Shown here one piece after another: positions 35,609 through 45,632 of a stretch of 64,000 nt of DNA (its first letter is position 1; each line of letters opens with the position of its first letter). The position numbers and the translations under genes are program-made. Where the stretch lies: assembly GCF_000526335.1 (NCBI RefSeq), contig NZ_JAFW01000001.1:434001-498000 (forward strand), in the 5' to 3' direction. The notes beneath the pieces are model-generated. The model made no database searches, had not been told where the DNA came from, and saw only the letters and a program-made list of their open reading frames with translations. The stretch comes from Arthrobacter sp. 31Y. GTDB taxonomy: Bacteria; Actinomycetota; Actinomycetes; Actinomycetales; Micrococcaceae.

Positions 35609-36544
35609 TCAGGCCCTTGGATGCGCTTGCTGGTAGCTCTTACGGAGGCGGTCCACGGACACGTGAGTGTATATCTGTGTGGTTGCCAGGCTGCTGTGAC
35701 CGAGTATTTCCTGGACAGCACGCAAGTCCGCTCCCCCGTCCAGCAAGTGGGTAGCCGCGCTGTGCCTGAGCGCATGCGGCCCTGTGGCAGATGTGTCACC
35801 CAACGCCTGCAAGAGTTCGCTGACCACAGCCCGCACTTGGCGCGGATCAACCCGGTTCCCGCGCACTCCCAGGAACAAAGCGGGACCGCTCGTGTCAGTC
35901 ACCACTGCCGGCCTCCCCCGCCGGAGCCAATCATCCACGGCCACAGCTGCCGGAACACCGAACGGCACAGTGCGCTCCTTGTTGCCCTTACCCAGCACGC
36001 GGAGCGTGCGTCGATCCGGGTCAAGGTCGTCGATGTCCAGCCCCGCCAGTTCACCGACGCGGACTCCGGTGGCATATAAAAGCTCCACCATTGCCCTGTT
36101 GCGCAAGGCCATTGGGCCACCGTCCGCTGCCGCCTTATTCAGATCTTCCACCATTCGGGAGACCTGCTGCTGCTGAAGGACACCCGGCAGGGACTTGTCC
36201 CGCTTGGGTGCCCGCAATCGGACTGCGGGGTCCGTCCCGATGAGTTCTTCCCGGAGCGCCCATCCCGTGAAGGACCTTGCCGTCGCAGCCCGGCGGGCCA
36301 GCGTGGCCCGCGCCATGCCCGACTCGCTCTGCGCTCCAAGCCAGCGCCGCAAGGAGCCCAACTCCAATTGCCCGAGTTCCTGAACGCCCTCCAATGCGGC
36401 AAAGCCGAGGAGACTCTCAACATCGGAAAGGTACGCACGAACAGTGTGCGCAGATCTGGCGCGTTCGCCCTCCAAGTAGCGCCGAAAGCCTTCGACTGCA
36501 TTTTGAAGAGGTGCTGGCAATGATGGATCGTTCACTCTTCCCAC
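35609..36544 (-). CDS. xerC: Tyrosine recombinase XerC
   Basis: About 311 residues. The N-terminal SAM-like domain (~10-95) precedes the catalytic domain with ATGVRVGELAGLDIDDLD (first Arg), GKGNKERTVPF (Lys), HALRHSAATHLLDGGADLR (His-x-x-Arg), LGHSSLATTQIYTHV (His and nucleophile Tyr). It resolves chromosome dimers with XerD at dif. Start is uncertain: GTG at 36544 or 36535. Last gene of the yraN-comM-dprA-xerC run, 53 bp after dprA. Confidence 0.9.
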   Translation of the reverse strand: MGRVNDPSLPAPLQNAVEGFRRYLEGERARSAHTVRAYLSDVESLLGFAALEGVQELGQLELGSLRRWLGAQSESGMARATLARRAATARSFTGWALREELIGTDPAVRLRAPKRDKSLPGVLQQQQVSRMVEDLNKAAADGGPMALRNRAMVELLYATGVRVGELAGLDIDDLDPDRRTLRVLGKGNKERTVPFGVPAAVAVDDWLRRGRPAVVTDTSGPALFLGVRGNRVDPRQVRAVVSELLQALGDTSATGPHALRHSAATHLLDGGADLRAVQEILGHSSLATTQIYTHVSVDRLRKSYQQAHPRA

Positions 36545-36596
36545 TGTGCCAGCCCTCGTCGCAAACAAGGAGTACCAACATGCTTCCCCTGCGGGG

Positions 36597-37832
36597 CTAG
36601 GACGTTTTGGCCCGTTTCCATGCACCCCGTTCGGAGCTGGCCAAACCCATCAGACCCAGCCGGCCAAGGCCCGCGCGTACAGCATCCACGCTTAGTCCGG
36701 CCACCACAGTCAGCTTCTCCACCGAGCTGGCGGATCGGAGCGGCAAAGCATCCAGGAGGATGAGATCTTCCAGGGAAAGGCCGTCGTGCACGGCGGCGGC
36801 GCCGGCGTCCCTGTCCTCACTTGTGCTTTCACCGATGGCGCCGGCGAGCTCGGCTATCTCCCCCACGTCGGTGACACAGACGGCTCCCCCGTCACGAAGG
36901 AGACGGTGGCATCCTGCCGAGTTGGCGCTGTGAATGGATCCGGGGACAGCGGCAACAACCCTTCCGATGGTTTCAGCATGATGGGCCGTGTTGAGGGCTC
37001 CCGATCTCCATCGAGCCTCCACAACCACGGTTACTGACGCAAAGGCTGCGATGATCCGGTTACGTTGCAGGAACCTGTACCGGGTGGGAGCGGAACCGGG
37101 CGGGACCTCTGACATCACGGCCCCCTGAGTGGACACTGCCCGAAGGAGGTCCTCGTTACCCGATGGGTAGAAGCGATCCACGCCTCCTGCCATGACGGCG
37201 ATAGTGGGCATGCTGGCTACTCCGCCGCTCAAGGCACCGCGGTGGGCATGGGCGTCAATGCCATAGGCCCCGCCGGAGACTACGGTAAAGCCGCGCTGCG
37301 CCAGGCCGTAGGCGAAGTCGCCAGTGACGGAGGCTCCATAGCTGGTGCTGTCCCTCGATCCAACCAGGGCGATGGTATGCCCGACCGACGGCAGAGGCTG
37401 TTCCCGTCCCCGCCACCACAGGCAAAGCGGTTCCTGGAGTCCCAGGGCTTCCAGTTGTTCGGGCCACAGCTCATCGCCAGGGATGATCAACCGCCCGTCC
37501 AACCTGTTCATCGTCTCCAGGTCCCGGTCCGGCGCAAGATCAGTAATACGGGGTGCCCATCGTCGAAGGCTCGCTGGCAGCCCTGCCCATGACGAAGGTC
37601 CACCTCCGTCCACCAACATCGCTGAGATCTCCCGCTCCAGGTTTGGCCCTGCGCGCAGCTCACCGGTTGCGATACCTAGAGCATCTATTGCGCCTACTGC
37701 CCGCACCAGTGCCAGGCCCACAGAGTCCTGGGGCTCCATGAGCCTGGCCAGAGCCGCTCTGGCAATTCGTTCTCTCTCTTGCTTCCCCAAAACAGCCATG
37801 CCCGTGAATCCCTTCGCGTCGCTGTTACTCAT
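36597..37832 (-). CDS. dprA: DNA-processing protein DprA
   Basis: 411 residues. The Rossmann-like core has ALVGSRDSTSYG (~170), VVSGGAYGIDAHAHRGAL, FYPSGNEDLL and RYRFLQRNRIIAAFA, the DprA signature. A C-terminal winged-helix-like domain (~345-405) is present. It protects incoming single-stranded DNA and loads RecA. The ATG overlaps the comM stop by 4 bp. Confidence 0.93.
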   Translation of the reverse strand: MSNSDAKGFTGMAVLGKQERERIARAALARLMEPQDSVGLALVRAVGAIDALGIATGELRAGPNLEREISAMLVDGGGPSSWAGLPASLRRWAPRITDLAPDRDLETMNRLDGRLIIPGDELWPEQLEALGLQEPLCLWWRGREQPLPSVGHTIALVGSRDSTSYGASVTGDFAYGLAQRGFTVVSGGAYGIDAHAHRGALSGGVASMPTIAVMAGGVDRFYPSGNEDLLRAVSTQGAVMSEVPPGSAPTRYRFLQRNRIIAAFASVTVVVEARWRSGALNTAHHAETIGRVVAAVPGSIHSANSAGCHRLLRDGGAVCVTDVGEIAELAGAIGESTSEDRDAGAAAVHDGLSLEDLILLDALPLRSASSVEKLTVVAGLSVDAVRAGLGRLGLMGLASSERGAWKRAKTS

Positions 37833-39370
37833 GTGGCAGCCGCAGCTTGGCGCAGGCCCAAAGCTTGACCAATGTGATCGATGTCCGGCGCATCGCTATG
37901 CCCCAGATCTGCCAAGGTCCATGCCAGCCTAAGGACGCGGTCGTAGCCGCGTGCAGTGAGGGTGCCACGTTCCAGCGCAGTGTCCAGAATCCGGGTGGTC
38001 CCAGGAGACAGCCGCAGCTCACCCCGCAGGGTGCGCCCTGGCACCTGCGAATTGGTCTCAAGCCCCATCTCCAACAAGCGCTCCAGTTGCCTCTCCCTGG
38101 CCGCCAACACCCGTGCAGCGACAGCGCGTGTATCTTCTTCCTTGCTCGCATGGCCAAAGTCAGCTAAAGACACCCGTTCAACCTGCAACTGAATATCAAC
38201 GCGATCCAACAGCGGCCCCGAGATACGACCAAAATACCTGCGGCGCATCATGGCAGTGCATGTACAGTCCAGGCCCTTCCCGGACGCTTTGCCGCATGGA
38301 CATGGATTCGCGGCAAGTACGAGCTGAAACCGGGCCGGGTATGCAGCCGTCCCTGCCGAACGGTGTATGACCAGCTCTCCGCTCTCCAGAGGCTGCCTGA
38401 GAGCATCGAGGACCCGGCGCTCATATTCCGGAGCCTCGTCAAGGAACAAGACGCCTCGATGTGCACGCGATGCGGCCCCGGGCCTGGGAAGTCCCGAGCC
38501 TCCACCAATGATGGCCGCAGAGGTGGCGCTGTGGTGGGGATTTTCAAAGGGTGGCCTGCGGATGAGCCTCACAGCGCTTGACTGGACAGCGGCCAGCGAG
38601 TGGATGGCGGTCACCTCCATGGCCGCTGTGTCGGCCAAGTCCGGGAGCAGGCCCGGCAAACGCTCTGCCAACATCGTCTTACCTGCCCCCGGCGGCCCTG
38701 TCAGCAACATGTGGTGGCCACCGGCAGCGGCTACCTCCAAGGCGCGGCGTGCCTCGCCTTGCCCCGACACGTCAGAGAGGTCCGGCATCAACGGTTCGAT
38801 GTCCGCGTCATCCTCAGGAACATCGGCGTCACCAGGGTTGTAGTCGAGGGCGAGGTCTTTGGGGTCCGCGCCAAAGTCAAAGGCAAGCCGGGCAAGGGTT
38901 TTATAACCGCGAACCTTCGCCCCCGGGACCAGTGATGCTTCCGCTGCGTTGGCGTCAGCCACCACAACGTCCGGGTAGCCCGCCTGAACAGCCGCCATGA
39001 CCGCAGGGAGGATGCCACGTACCGGCCTCAAGCGTCCATCAAGCCCGAGCTCCGCCATGAACACGGTTCCGCCAATTTCGCGGATGTCGCCGGCTGCACG
39101 GAGCACGGCCATGGTGATAGCCAGATCAAATCCTGAGCCGCGCTTGGGAAGAGATGCCGGGATCAGGTTGGCCGTGATCTTGCGTCTGCTCAGGGGTATT
39201 CCGGAGTTTTGCGCGGCCGACCGAATGCGCTCCTTCGCTTCGTTCAAAGCAGCATCAGGTAACCCCAGAATGACGAAGTTCGGAAGCGTTTGGCCAATGT
39301 CAGCTTCTACCTCGACGATATAGCCGTTGAGCCCCACCAGGGCAACGCAGTAACTGCGCCCGACCCCCAT
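37829..39370 (-). CDS. comM: YifB/ComM-family Mg-chelatase-like AAA+ ATPase
   Basis: 513 residues: N-terminal domain (LPNFVILGLPDAALNEAKERIRSA), central AAA+ module with Walker A LTGPPGAGKTML (~220) and Walker B GVLFLDEAPE, and a C-terminal Mg-chelatase-like region (LTARGYDRVLRLAWTLADL). ComM is a hexameric helicase promoting branch migration in natural transformation. The start overlaps the yraN stop by one base. Confidence 0.92.
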   Translation of the reverse strand: MGVGRSYCVALVGLNGYIVEVEADIGQTLPNFVILGLPDAALNEAKERIRSAAQNSGIPLSRRKITANLIPASLPKRGSGFDLAITMAVLRAAGDIREIGGTVFMAELGLDGRLRPVRGILPAVMAAVQAGYPDVVVADANAAEASLVPGAKVRGYKTLARLAFDFGADPKDLALDYNPGDADVPEDDADIEPLMPDLSDVSGQGEARRALEVAAAGGHHMLLTGPPGAGKTMLAERLPGLLPDLADTAAMEVTAIHSLAAVQSSAVRLIRRPPFENPHHSATSAAIIGGGSGLPRPGAASRAHRGVLFLDEAPEYERRVLDALRQPLESGELVIHRSAGTAAYPARFQLVLAANPCPCGKASGKGLDCTCTAMMRRRYFGRISGPLLDRVDIQLQVERVSLADFGHASKEEDTRAVAARVLAARERQLERLLEMGLETNSQVPGRTLRGELRLSPGTTRILDTALERGTLTARGYDRVLRLAWTLADLGHSDAPDIDHIGQALGLRQAAAAT

Positions 39371-39726
39371 CAGCCGACACCGCGCAAGTGCTCCAGTTTT
39401 GGCTCACCGACGCCGCTGTCAATAACGGAAACAACATCGACCCGCGTGCGCAGCGCAGTATGATCATGCTCTCGGCACCACGACGACGAGAGCCGATACA
39501 GGCGCGCTAGCTTGGCGGCACCCACCGCCTCAAAAGGATGACCGTAGTCCAGGCTCTTCCGGGTCTTTACTTCGGCAACAACCAGGATGTCGCCCTCGAC
39601 TGCCACGATGTCGATCTCACCGTCCGGGCACCGCCAATTGCGATCGACGATCCGCATTCCCTGGTTCTCCAGAAAATCGGCCGCCAGTGCTTCACCGTTG
39701 CGGCCAAGCAGGTCTTTTGCTCTCAT
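39370..39726 (-). CDS. YraN family protein (UPF0102, endonuclease-like fold)
   Basis: 118 residues from ATG 39726 with GGAGG 7 bp upstream. It carries the family core GEALAADFLENQGMRIVDRNWRC PDGEIDIVAVEGDILVVAEVKTRKS, with the restriction-endonuclease-like E..D..E-x-K residues. Proposed nuclease; function in the cell is not established. First of the overlapping comM/dprA group. Confidence 0.87.
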   Translation of the reverse strand: MRAKDLLGRNGEALAADFLENQGMRIVDRNWRCPDGEIDIVAVEGDILVVAEVKTRKSLDYGHPFEAVGAAKLARLYRLSSSWCREHDHTALRTRVDVVSVIDSGVGEPKLEHLRGVG

Positions 39727-39848
39727 GACCACCACCTCCAGACACCAGTTTTCAGGCTGGCGGGGTACGGCGGCAGTGGGTCACGGCGCTATGTGGGTAA
39801 AGCTGGAGAAGTCAGGACTGTGGAGGAATACTGGCTCAGAGGGCCGGA

Positions 39849-40193
39849 TTAGTTTCCGAGATCTCCCAGATCGCCAAGGCCGCCATCCTTCGGCAAAGCC
39901 AGGTCCTCGCTCCGCGGGAGTTCCTCTACGTTGACGTCCTTGAAGGTGATTACCCGGACATTCTTGACGAAACGTGCAGAACGGTAGACATCCCAGACCC
40001 AGGCATCCTGCAGGGTGAGGTCAAAGTAGACTTCGCCGTCGGCGCTGCGGGCCTGCAGGTCCACGTGATTGGCCAGATAGAAACGCCGCTCGGTTTCCAC
40101 TACATAGCTGAACAGACCGACAACATCCCGGTACTCGCGGTAGAGCTGAAGCTCCATATCGGTTTCATAGTTCTCAAGGTCCTCGGCGCTCAT
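39849..40193 (-). CDS. DUF2469 family protein
   Basis: 114 residues from ATG 40193. It opens MSAEDLENYETDMELQLYREYRDVVGLFSYVVETERR..., the highly conserved actinobacterial DUF2469 sequence, and ends in a Gly/Leu/Asp-rich tail. Conserved next to rnhB and yraN; function unknown. Distance to the rnhB stop is 67 bp. Confidence 0.85.
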   Translation of the reverse strand: MSAEDLENYETDMELQLYREYRDVVGLFSYVVETERRFYLANHVDLQARSADGEVYFDLTLQDAWVWDVYRSARFVKNVRVITFKDVNVEELPRSEDLALPKDGGLGDLGDLGN

Positions 40194-40260
40194 AGTTCCA
40201 TCTTGCACTATCTGACGGGCAGCAAGCGCCATGCCAGTGGCAGCGCGGGTCAGGGACGCG

Positions 40261-41019
40261 TCAGGCCAGGTCAGGCCCGGTGAGGTTCCAGCTTGTCCGG
40301 TGATGAACACTTGGGCCTTGCGAGCGGATGACATCCCGGTGAGCAGAAGTGGCGTAGCCCTTATTAACGTTCCAGCCATAGGAGGGGATTTCCGAATGCA
40401 GGTCCACCATGATCCGGTCCCGGGCAACTTTGGCCAGGACGCTGGCAGCGGCCACACTGAGGCAGCTCATATCCGCTTTGATCCTGGTTTGTACTGGCGC
40501 CTCGCACCAAGGGCCGGGGTCGGGACTGTCGAACAGCGAGGCCTGAACGTCGGGGGAAAGCCAATTGTGGCTGCCGTCCAGCAGCACCATATCCGGCGTG
40601 ATGCCACCTTCAAGGATCTCAAACCAAGCGCGGGTTCCGGCCAGCCGCAAAGCGGCGATGATGCCGATTTGATCAATCTCCCGGGATGAGGCGTGCCCGA
40701 CGGCGGAGGCCACAGCCCACTCACGAACCAGGGGTTCCAGTCTGTCCCGGTCCTCAGGCTTGAGGAGCTTGCTGTCCCTGACGTCAGCCAGCAGACCATG
40801 CTCTTCCAGGTTCACCACCGCAATGCCCACACTGACCGGGCCTGCCAGGGCTCCCCGCCCAACCTCATCTACTCCGGCAAGTAAACGCACACCGGAGGAC
40901 AAGTAGGATCGCTCGATGTTCAGGGTGGGGAATCCCAGCGAGCTCTTGGCCTTTGTGGTTGATTTAGCCTTTGACTTGGCCGGAGCCTTGCCCTTGGAAC
41001 TGGTAGCCATAGATGCCAT
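40261..41019 (-). CDS. rnhB: Ribonuclease HII
   Basis: About 252 residues, with an unusual Lys/Ala/Ser-rich N-terminal tail (~30 residues) before the catalytic domain. Active-site acids are in [14 protein letters not shown] and [31 protein letters not shown] and [11 protein letters not shown] complete the family pattern. It removes RNA from RNA/DNA hybrids. Start uncertain (ATG 41019 or 41010, TTG 41031), directly after lepB. Confidence 0.92.
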   Translation of the reverse strand: MASMATSSKGKAPAKSKAKSTTKAKSSLGFPTLNIERSYLSSGVRLLAGVDEVGRGALAGPVSVGIAVVNLEEHGLLADVRDSKLLKPEDRDRLEPLVREWAVASAVGHASSREIDQIGIIAALRLAGTRAWFEILEGGITPDMVLLDGSHNWLSPDVQASLFDSPDPGPWCEAPVQTRIKADMSCLSVAAASVLAKVARDRIMVDLHSEIPSYGWNVNKGYATSAHRDVIRSQGPSVHHRTSWNLTGPDLA

Positions 41020-41036
41020 TGCTATACCCAAGTGCC

Positions 41037-41864
41037 TTACTTGGCCGGGGTACCTTCAGGGACGTCACGGAAAACGTCCTGATAGTTATCGAGGATGGTC
41101 CATCGGTTAATCGGCCAGGCGATGACGGTGGCTTTGCCTTCAACATCCTCGATGTTGATGAAGCCCCCGTTGACTTCCTGGTGCATCCGGGAATCTTCGG
41201 AGTGGTTGCGGTTGTCGCCCATCACCCACACCTTTCCTTCCGGAACAACAATATCGAAGGTCTTCGGCTGCGGAATCTCGGCCGGGTTGATGTAGGTTTC
41301 GTTCACCGGCACCCCATTGATGGAAAGACGGCCCTCCGCATCACAGCAGGAAACCCTGTCGCCCGGGAGGCCGATGATGCGCTTAACCAGGTGCTGATCA
41401 TTGTTATCGGGAGCCAAACCAACGAACTCCAAGCCGTCTCCCACCCAGTCCATGGGGCCGGCCGGCTTCGTCGCAACTGGCGGCAGCCAAGCCTGGGCAT
41501 CCCTGAAGACCACAACATCCCCGCGTGCCAGATCGAAGGGACCAGGCACTAGGAGATTGATGAAGATGCGGTCATTGACGTCCAAGGTGCTTTCCATGGA
41601 CTCGGAGGGTATGTAGAACGCCCTGAACAGGAACGTCTTGAGAAGGAAGGACAGCACCAGAGCAATCGCCACTACCGTGACGATCTCCTTGACCCAGACG
41701 AGCACCGGATTCTGCCGGGGCTTTTCAGCTGCGTGGGACCCGCCCTCGGACGGTGAGTCGTCAACCTGGCCGGGCTCAGCCATGCCGTCGGCACTGGCCG
41801 TTCCATCCGAGAGCCGGGCGCCATCGTGGTACCGCTCAGGGTTCTCTGGAGCTTTGTCCGGCAT
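41037..41864 (-). CDS. lepB: Signal peptidase I (second copy of tandem pair)
   Basis: 275 residues. A ~55-residue acidic cytoplasmic tail precedes one membrane anchor ([21 protein letters not shown]). The catalytic Ser is in [11 protein letters not shown] and the Lys in [30 protein letters not shown] is box E. It cleaves signal peptides outside the membrane. Its ATG directly abuts the stop of the first copy. Confidence 0.93.
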   Translation of the reverse strand: MPDKAPENPERYHDGARLSDGTASADGMAEPGQVDDSPSEGGSHAAEKPRQNPVLVWVKEIVTVVAIALVLSFLLKTFLFRAFYIPSESMESTLDVNDRIFINLLVPGPFDLARGDVVVFRDAQAWLPPVATKPAGPMDWVGDGLEFVGLAPDNNDQHLVKRIIGLPGDRVSCCDAEGRLSINGVPVNETYINPAEIPQPKTFDIVVPEGKVWVMGDNRNHSEDSRMHQEVNGGFINIEDVEGKATVIAWPINRWTILDNYQDVFRDVPEGTPAK

Positions 41865-42542
41865 TTACTGTCCGTTCTTCGGTGGTGTTTCGGCCTGCGC
41901 TGAGCGAGGCATTTCTGCAAATCTATCAAGTGGCCAGACGATCCGGACCGGTTGGCCAATAACACGCTCGACGGGCACCATGCCGCCGCCAGGGGCACCC
42001 AGAAGCCCGCGCGAATCAGCAGAACGCGAACGATGATCACCCATGAGCCAGAGGCGGCCGTCAGGAACCACGACATCGAATTTCTGTTTGCTGGGTTCGT
42101 CACCCGGATAAAGGTAGGGTTCCTCAAGAACCTGACCATTCACCGTGAGATGACCTGCCGTGTCGCAGCACTGAACGTGGTCACCCCCCACCCCTATGAC
42201 ACGCTTGACGTACGTGGTGTCGCTGCCGGTGAGCCCGAACCATTGGCTGGCGGCGGACACCGCATCAACAAAAGGACCCTGTCCACTGCTCAGGGGGTCG
42301 AAGGAACCGCGGCCATCGAAAACCACAATGTCCCCGCGGCGTATTGGTTCAGAGGTGAAGGCCGTCCGCGAGACTAGAATCCTGTCCCCTTCTTCTAGAA
42401 CGGGTTCCATGGACTCGGAGGGAATGTAGTAAACATCCAGCCACAAGGACCGGACCAGGCCGCTGATCGCGACGGCCAGCAGCAGTGCGAGCAAAACAAA
42501 ACGCCAGCCCTGTTTCCGGGGCTGGCGTTCTGATGTGTCCAT
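41865..42542 (-). CDS. lepB: Signal peptidase I (first copy of tandem pair)
   Basis: 225 residues from ATG 42542. Short basic N-terminus (RQPRKQGWR), one anchor, catalytic [11 protein letters not shown] and TYVKRVIGVGGDHV, and GRLWLMGDHRSRSADS. The insert between the Ser and Lys boxes differs from the neighbouring copy, so the two may divide substrates. Sits between rplS and the second lepB in one transcript. Confidence 0.92.
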   Translation of the reverse strand: MDTSERQPRKQGWRFVLLALLLAVAISGLVRSLWLDVYYIPSESMEPVLEEGDRILVSRTAFTSEPIRRGDIVVFDGRGSFDPLSSGQGPFVDAVSAASQWFGLTGSDTTYVKRVIGVGGDHVQCCDTAGHLTVNGQVLEEPYLYPGDEPSKQKFDVVVPDGRLWLMGDHRSRSADSRGLLGAPGGGMVPVERVIGQPVRIVWPLDRFAEMPRSAQAETPPKNGQ

Positions 42543-42622
42543 GACTCGTATCCCTGTTGCGTTGCGGATTGCTCCGGAACAACCGGGCACGAATCCTGGA
42601 CCCGTTACGTAAGTCGGAGGAC

Positions 42623-42976
42623 TTACTTGGCGAAGTCGCGCTTTTCCTTGATCTTCGCAGCCTTACCGCGCAGTGCGCGCATGTAGTAAAGCTTGGCGCG
42701 GCGGACGTCACCCTTGGTGACGACCTCGATCTTGTCGATGATCGGGGAGTGTACCGGGAAGGTACGCTCTACGCCGACACCGAAGGAAACCTTGCGCACG
42801 GTGAAGGTTTCGCGAACGCCGTCACCCTGGCGGCCCAGGACGAAGCCCTGGAATACCTGGACACGGGAGTTCTTGCCTTCGATGATGTTGACGTGAACCT
42901 TGAGGGTGTCGCCCGCGCGGAACTCCGGAACATCGTTACGCAGCGAGGCTGCATCTACGCTATCGAGGATATGCAT
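42623..42976 (-). CDS. rplS: 50S ribosomal protein L19
   Basis: 117 residues from ATG 42976 after [34 protein letters not shown] and [12 protein letters not shown] are characteristic, with the C-terminal [22 protein letters not shown]. It lies at the 30S-50S interface. The 267 bp between trmD and rplS are unusually long for this operon and contain no gene; they may hold the L19 leader or a separate promoter. A 7-bp stem spans the stop (42609-42626). Confidence 0.96.
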   Translation of the reverse strand: MHILDSVDAASLRNDVPEFRAGDTLKVHVNIIEGKNSRVQVFQGFVLGRQGDGVRETFTVRKVSFGVGVERTFPVHSPIIDKIEVVTKGDVRRAKLYYMRALRGKAAKIKEKRDFAK

Positions 42977-43243
42977 TAATCCACTCCTGGTGAACGCCAC
43001 AGGTCATTCACTTTGGGTTACGGCAGACAAGCCCGGGGCACGAAAGGCCACCCGGAAATCTCCGCCGAAGTTTCTTAGTGTCCAGCTCTGCCACTGATTG
43101 GCATCGCCGGGTTGTCCGACTGTTGGCTGAACTCCCCCTGTGGCAGGTGTCAGCCCAGCAGACACAAGGGTTAATTCTGCCATAGTCGCCACCATCCGGC
43201 CAACTGTCCGGTTCCCCGCAACTTTCGACGGCGGGAAGTGGCC

Positions 43244-44044
43244 TTAGTTTTCGGTCTCGCCGCCAGGCTTGGCCCGTAGGCGACCATCAACGACGTCGTA
43301 ACCGAGGTCCGTGAGGGCCTGCCGGTCAGCGCGACTCAAGCGGCCGGCATCGAACCCTTCCATAAGATCCGGCCTGCGTTCAGCCGTCCGGCGGAACTGC
43401 TCGTGGCGCCGCCACTGGGCAATCTTGCCGTGGTTGCCGCTGAGGAGGATGGGAGGGACGTCGTGGTCCCGCCACGCTGAGGGCTTGGTGTAGACGGGAT
43501 ACTCCAGGAGGCCATCCGAATGGGACTCCTCAATCAGGGATTCCGGGTTTCCCACCACACCTGGAAGGAGTCGCCCTATCGCTTCGACCATGGCCAACAC
43601 CGCCACCTCGCCGCCATTGAGGACGTAATCGCCGAGGCTGACGGGGCGGACCGTGAAATGATCCTGTGCCCAGTCGATGACGCGCTCGTCAATGCCTTCG
43701 TAGCGGCCGCAGGCGAAGACGAGTTGGTCTTCTTCGGCCAGCTCATAGGCCAGGGCCTGGTTGAACTTCTCCCCTGCCGGCGAAGGTACAATCAGCACCG
43801 GCTTGGAGCCTTCGCGGACCGCCGCAACCGATTCCAGTGCCTGCGCCCAGGGTTCGGGTTTCATGACCATTCCGGCGCCGCCACCATACGGGGTGTCATC
43901 CACCGTGCGGTGTTTGTCCGTGGTGAAGCTGCGCAGATCGTGGACGTTCAGCTCCAGCAATCCGTCCTGGCGGGCCTTGCCTATGAGTGATAGCTCCAGC
44001 GGCGCGAGGTACTCAGGAAAGATACTGACAACATCGATCCTCAT
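43244..44044 (-). CDS. trmD: tRNA (guanine37-N1)-methyltransferase
   Basis: 266 residues. SPOUT trefoil-knot signatures [29 protein letters not shown] and [28 protein letters not shown] are intact, followed by the C-terminal helical domain. It makes m1G37, preventing frameshifting. Starts immediately after the rimM stop. Confidence 0.96.
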   Translation of the reverse strand: MRIDVVSIFPEYLAPLELSLIGKARQDGLLELNVHDLRSFTTDKHRTVDDTPYGGGAGMVMKPEPWAQALESVAAVREGSKPVLIVPSPAGEKFNQALAYELAEEDQLVFACGRYEGIDERVIDWAQDHFTVRPVSLGDYVLNGGEVAVLAMVEAIGRLLPGVVGNPESLIEESHSDGLLEYPVYTKPSAWRDHDVPPILLSGNHGKIAQWRRHEQFRRTAERRPDLMEGFDAGRLSRADRQALTDLGYDVVDGRLRAKPGGETEN

Positions 44045-44599
44045 TCAGGCATCATCCCCGGTGCCGTCCTTGGGCTCCTTGGGGTTCTCGTCGTTGATCT
44101 CGAAGAGGCCCGTCGGCGGAGTGAGGAGGATGTAGCCGCCCTCTACGTTGACCTCCGGAACAATTTCGTCCACGAAGGGAATGAGGATTTCCTTGCCGGC
44201 CGCATCCTTGACCGTCAACAGATCCTGGACGGGCAAGGTTGTGAGCGCGGCAACTTTGCCCACTACCTGCGAACCAACCCGGGCTTCCAGGCCGACCAGC
44301 TCATGTTCATACCAGCCCTCGCCGTCGTCTTCGTCGTCGAGTTCCTCGGTTTCGATGAAGAGCCTGGCTCCCCGGATGACCTCGGCCGCGTTGCGGTCGG
44401 CAATTTCTTCGAAGCCAAGCAGGAGGATGTCCTTATTCCACCGCGCGCTGCGGATGGTCAAGGGGCCGGCGGAGGCAGGCTCCACGACGAACTCGGTCCC
44501 GGCGACGAAACGCTCGGAGGGGGCGTCGGTGAGTACTTGCACCGTAACCTCGCCACGGATGCCATGGGGTTTGCCGATCCGGGCCACCTGGAGCTGCAT
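44045..44599 (-). CDS. rimM: Ribosome maturation factor RimM
   Basis: 184 residues. The N-terminal domain (QVARIGKPHGIRGEVTVQVLTD) and C-terminal PRC barrel (VVGKVAALTTLPVQDLLTV ... IPFVDEIVPEVNVEGGYI) match RimM, which matures the 16S rRNA 3' domain. A ~15-residue charged tail (NPKEPKDGTGDDA) is extra. Abuts trmD. Confidence 0.93.
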   Translation of the reverse strand: MQLQVARIGKPHGIRGEVTVQVLTDAPSERFVAGTEFVVEPASAGPLTIRSARWNKDILLLGFEEIADRNAAEVIRGARLFIETEELDDEDDGEGWYEHELVGLEARVGSQVVGKVAALTTLPVQDLLTVKDAAGKEILIPFVDEIVPEVNVEGGYILLTPPTGLFEINDENPKEPKDGTGDDA

Positions 44600-44668
44600 G
44601 GGTTCCTCTGAATTCTTGTAGTGCCCGCGCCGCAGGGCGGCAACGGACAGTCAATGGTGGATAAAGCA

Positions 44669-44706
44669 ATCCGGCCCCTCCACCATATTCGGTGAAGGGG
44701 CCGGAT
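44669..44706 (-). terminator. Hairpin between khpA and rimM
   Basis: A 16-bp stem with one mismatch (44669-44684 with 44691-44706), followed on the minus strand by TGCTTTATCC. It may partly terminate the rpsP-khpA message. Confidence 0.55.
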
Positions 44707-44730
44707 CTAAGACAAGTAGTGCTGAGCGCG

Positions 44731-44973
44731 TTACCGGCGACGGTCGGTGTCGACGACGTCGACCCTGACCTGCTCGCCACCGGCCAAAGCTGCTACCACT
44801 GTGCGCAATGCGCGTGCGGTGCGTCCTTGACGGCCGATCACCCGTCCGAGGTCCTCCTGGTGAACACGCACCTCGAGGGATTCCCCGCGGCGGTTGTTCT
44901 TGGCACTGACCTTGACATCCTCAGGGCTGTCAACGATCCCACGGACCAAGTGCTCGAGCGCTTCTGCCAGCAA
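44731..44973 (-). CDS. khpA: KH-domain RNA-binding protein KhpA
   Basis: 80 residues, a lone type II KH domain with the RNA-binding GxxG loop in VIGRQGRTARALR. It starts with TTG, 1 bp after the rpsP stop, and depends on a Shine-Dalgarno inside rpsP. Partner of KhpB in RNA regulation in other Gram-positives; conserved between rpsP and rimM. Confidence 0.9.
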   Translation of the reverse strand: MLAEALEHLVRGIVDSPEDVKVSAKNNRRGESLEVRVHQEDLGRVIGRQGRTARALRTVVAALAGGEQVRVDVVDTDRRR

Positions 44974-44974
44974 C

Positions 44975-45397
44975 TTACTCAGCCTCGGTGGTCTCTGCTT
45001 CAGCCTCGGCCGGAGCCTCGGCAGCTTCGTCCTTCTTGGCCTTCTTGGTGATGGCTTCCGGGATGATGACGGAACCCTTCTCCGGTGCTACGAAGGCTTC
45101 CTTCGGAGCTTTGGTCTTCAGGGTGCCTTCCTGGCCCGGGAGGCCCTTGAATTTCTGCCAGTCACCGGTGATCTTGAGGATCGCGGCAACCTGCTCGGTC
45201 GGCTGGGCGCCAACGGAAAGCCAGTACTGGGCGCGCTCGGAAGCGACCTCGATGTACGACGGCTCTTCGGTGGGGTGGTACTTGCCGATTTCTTCAATGG
45301 CACGGCCATCGCGCTTGGCGCGGGCATCCATGACGACGATGCGGTAGTACGGTGCGCGCATCTTACCGAAGCGCTTAAGGCGAATCTTTACGGCCAC
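44975..45397 (-). CDS. rpsP: 30S ribosomal protein S16
   Basis: 140 residues from GTG 45397. [26 protein letters not shown] and the following [10 protein letters not shown] are invariant S16 segments. The ~60-residue Ala/Glu/Lys-rich C-terminal tail is a common actinobacterial extension. Head of the rpsP-khpA-rimM-trmD-rplS cluster; normally ffh is next to it, but here 5.6 kb of other genes intervene. Confidence 0.95.
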   Translation of the reverse strand: MAVKIRLKRFGKMRAPYYRIVVMDARAKRDGRAIEEIGKYHPTEEPSYIEVASERAQYWLSVGAQPTEQVAAILKITGDWQKFKGLPGQEGTLKTKAPKEAFVAPEKGSVIIPEAITKKAKKDEAAEAPAEAEAETTEAE

Positions 45398-45632
45398 TTT
45401 TGTGGTCACTCCTGTTTCTGAAACGAGGTTGAACCCGACGTTCTGCACCCGTGGGGCGGGCCATACTTGACGGTTCGAAGGACAAGATACGAGCACGGAG
45501 AGAGGGGCCGCACCGATCGAGTACCTGTCTATTGTGCCAGATGCCCGGAATAAATACGACTTCGGCCACGCGGGCGGGCGTGATCTTCCCCACTCCCCCG
45601 GTTCAATCCTGAGGCTTAGGCGAACCCAGCCC

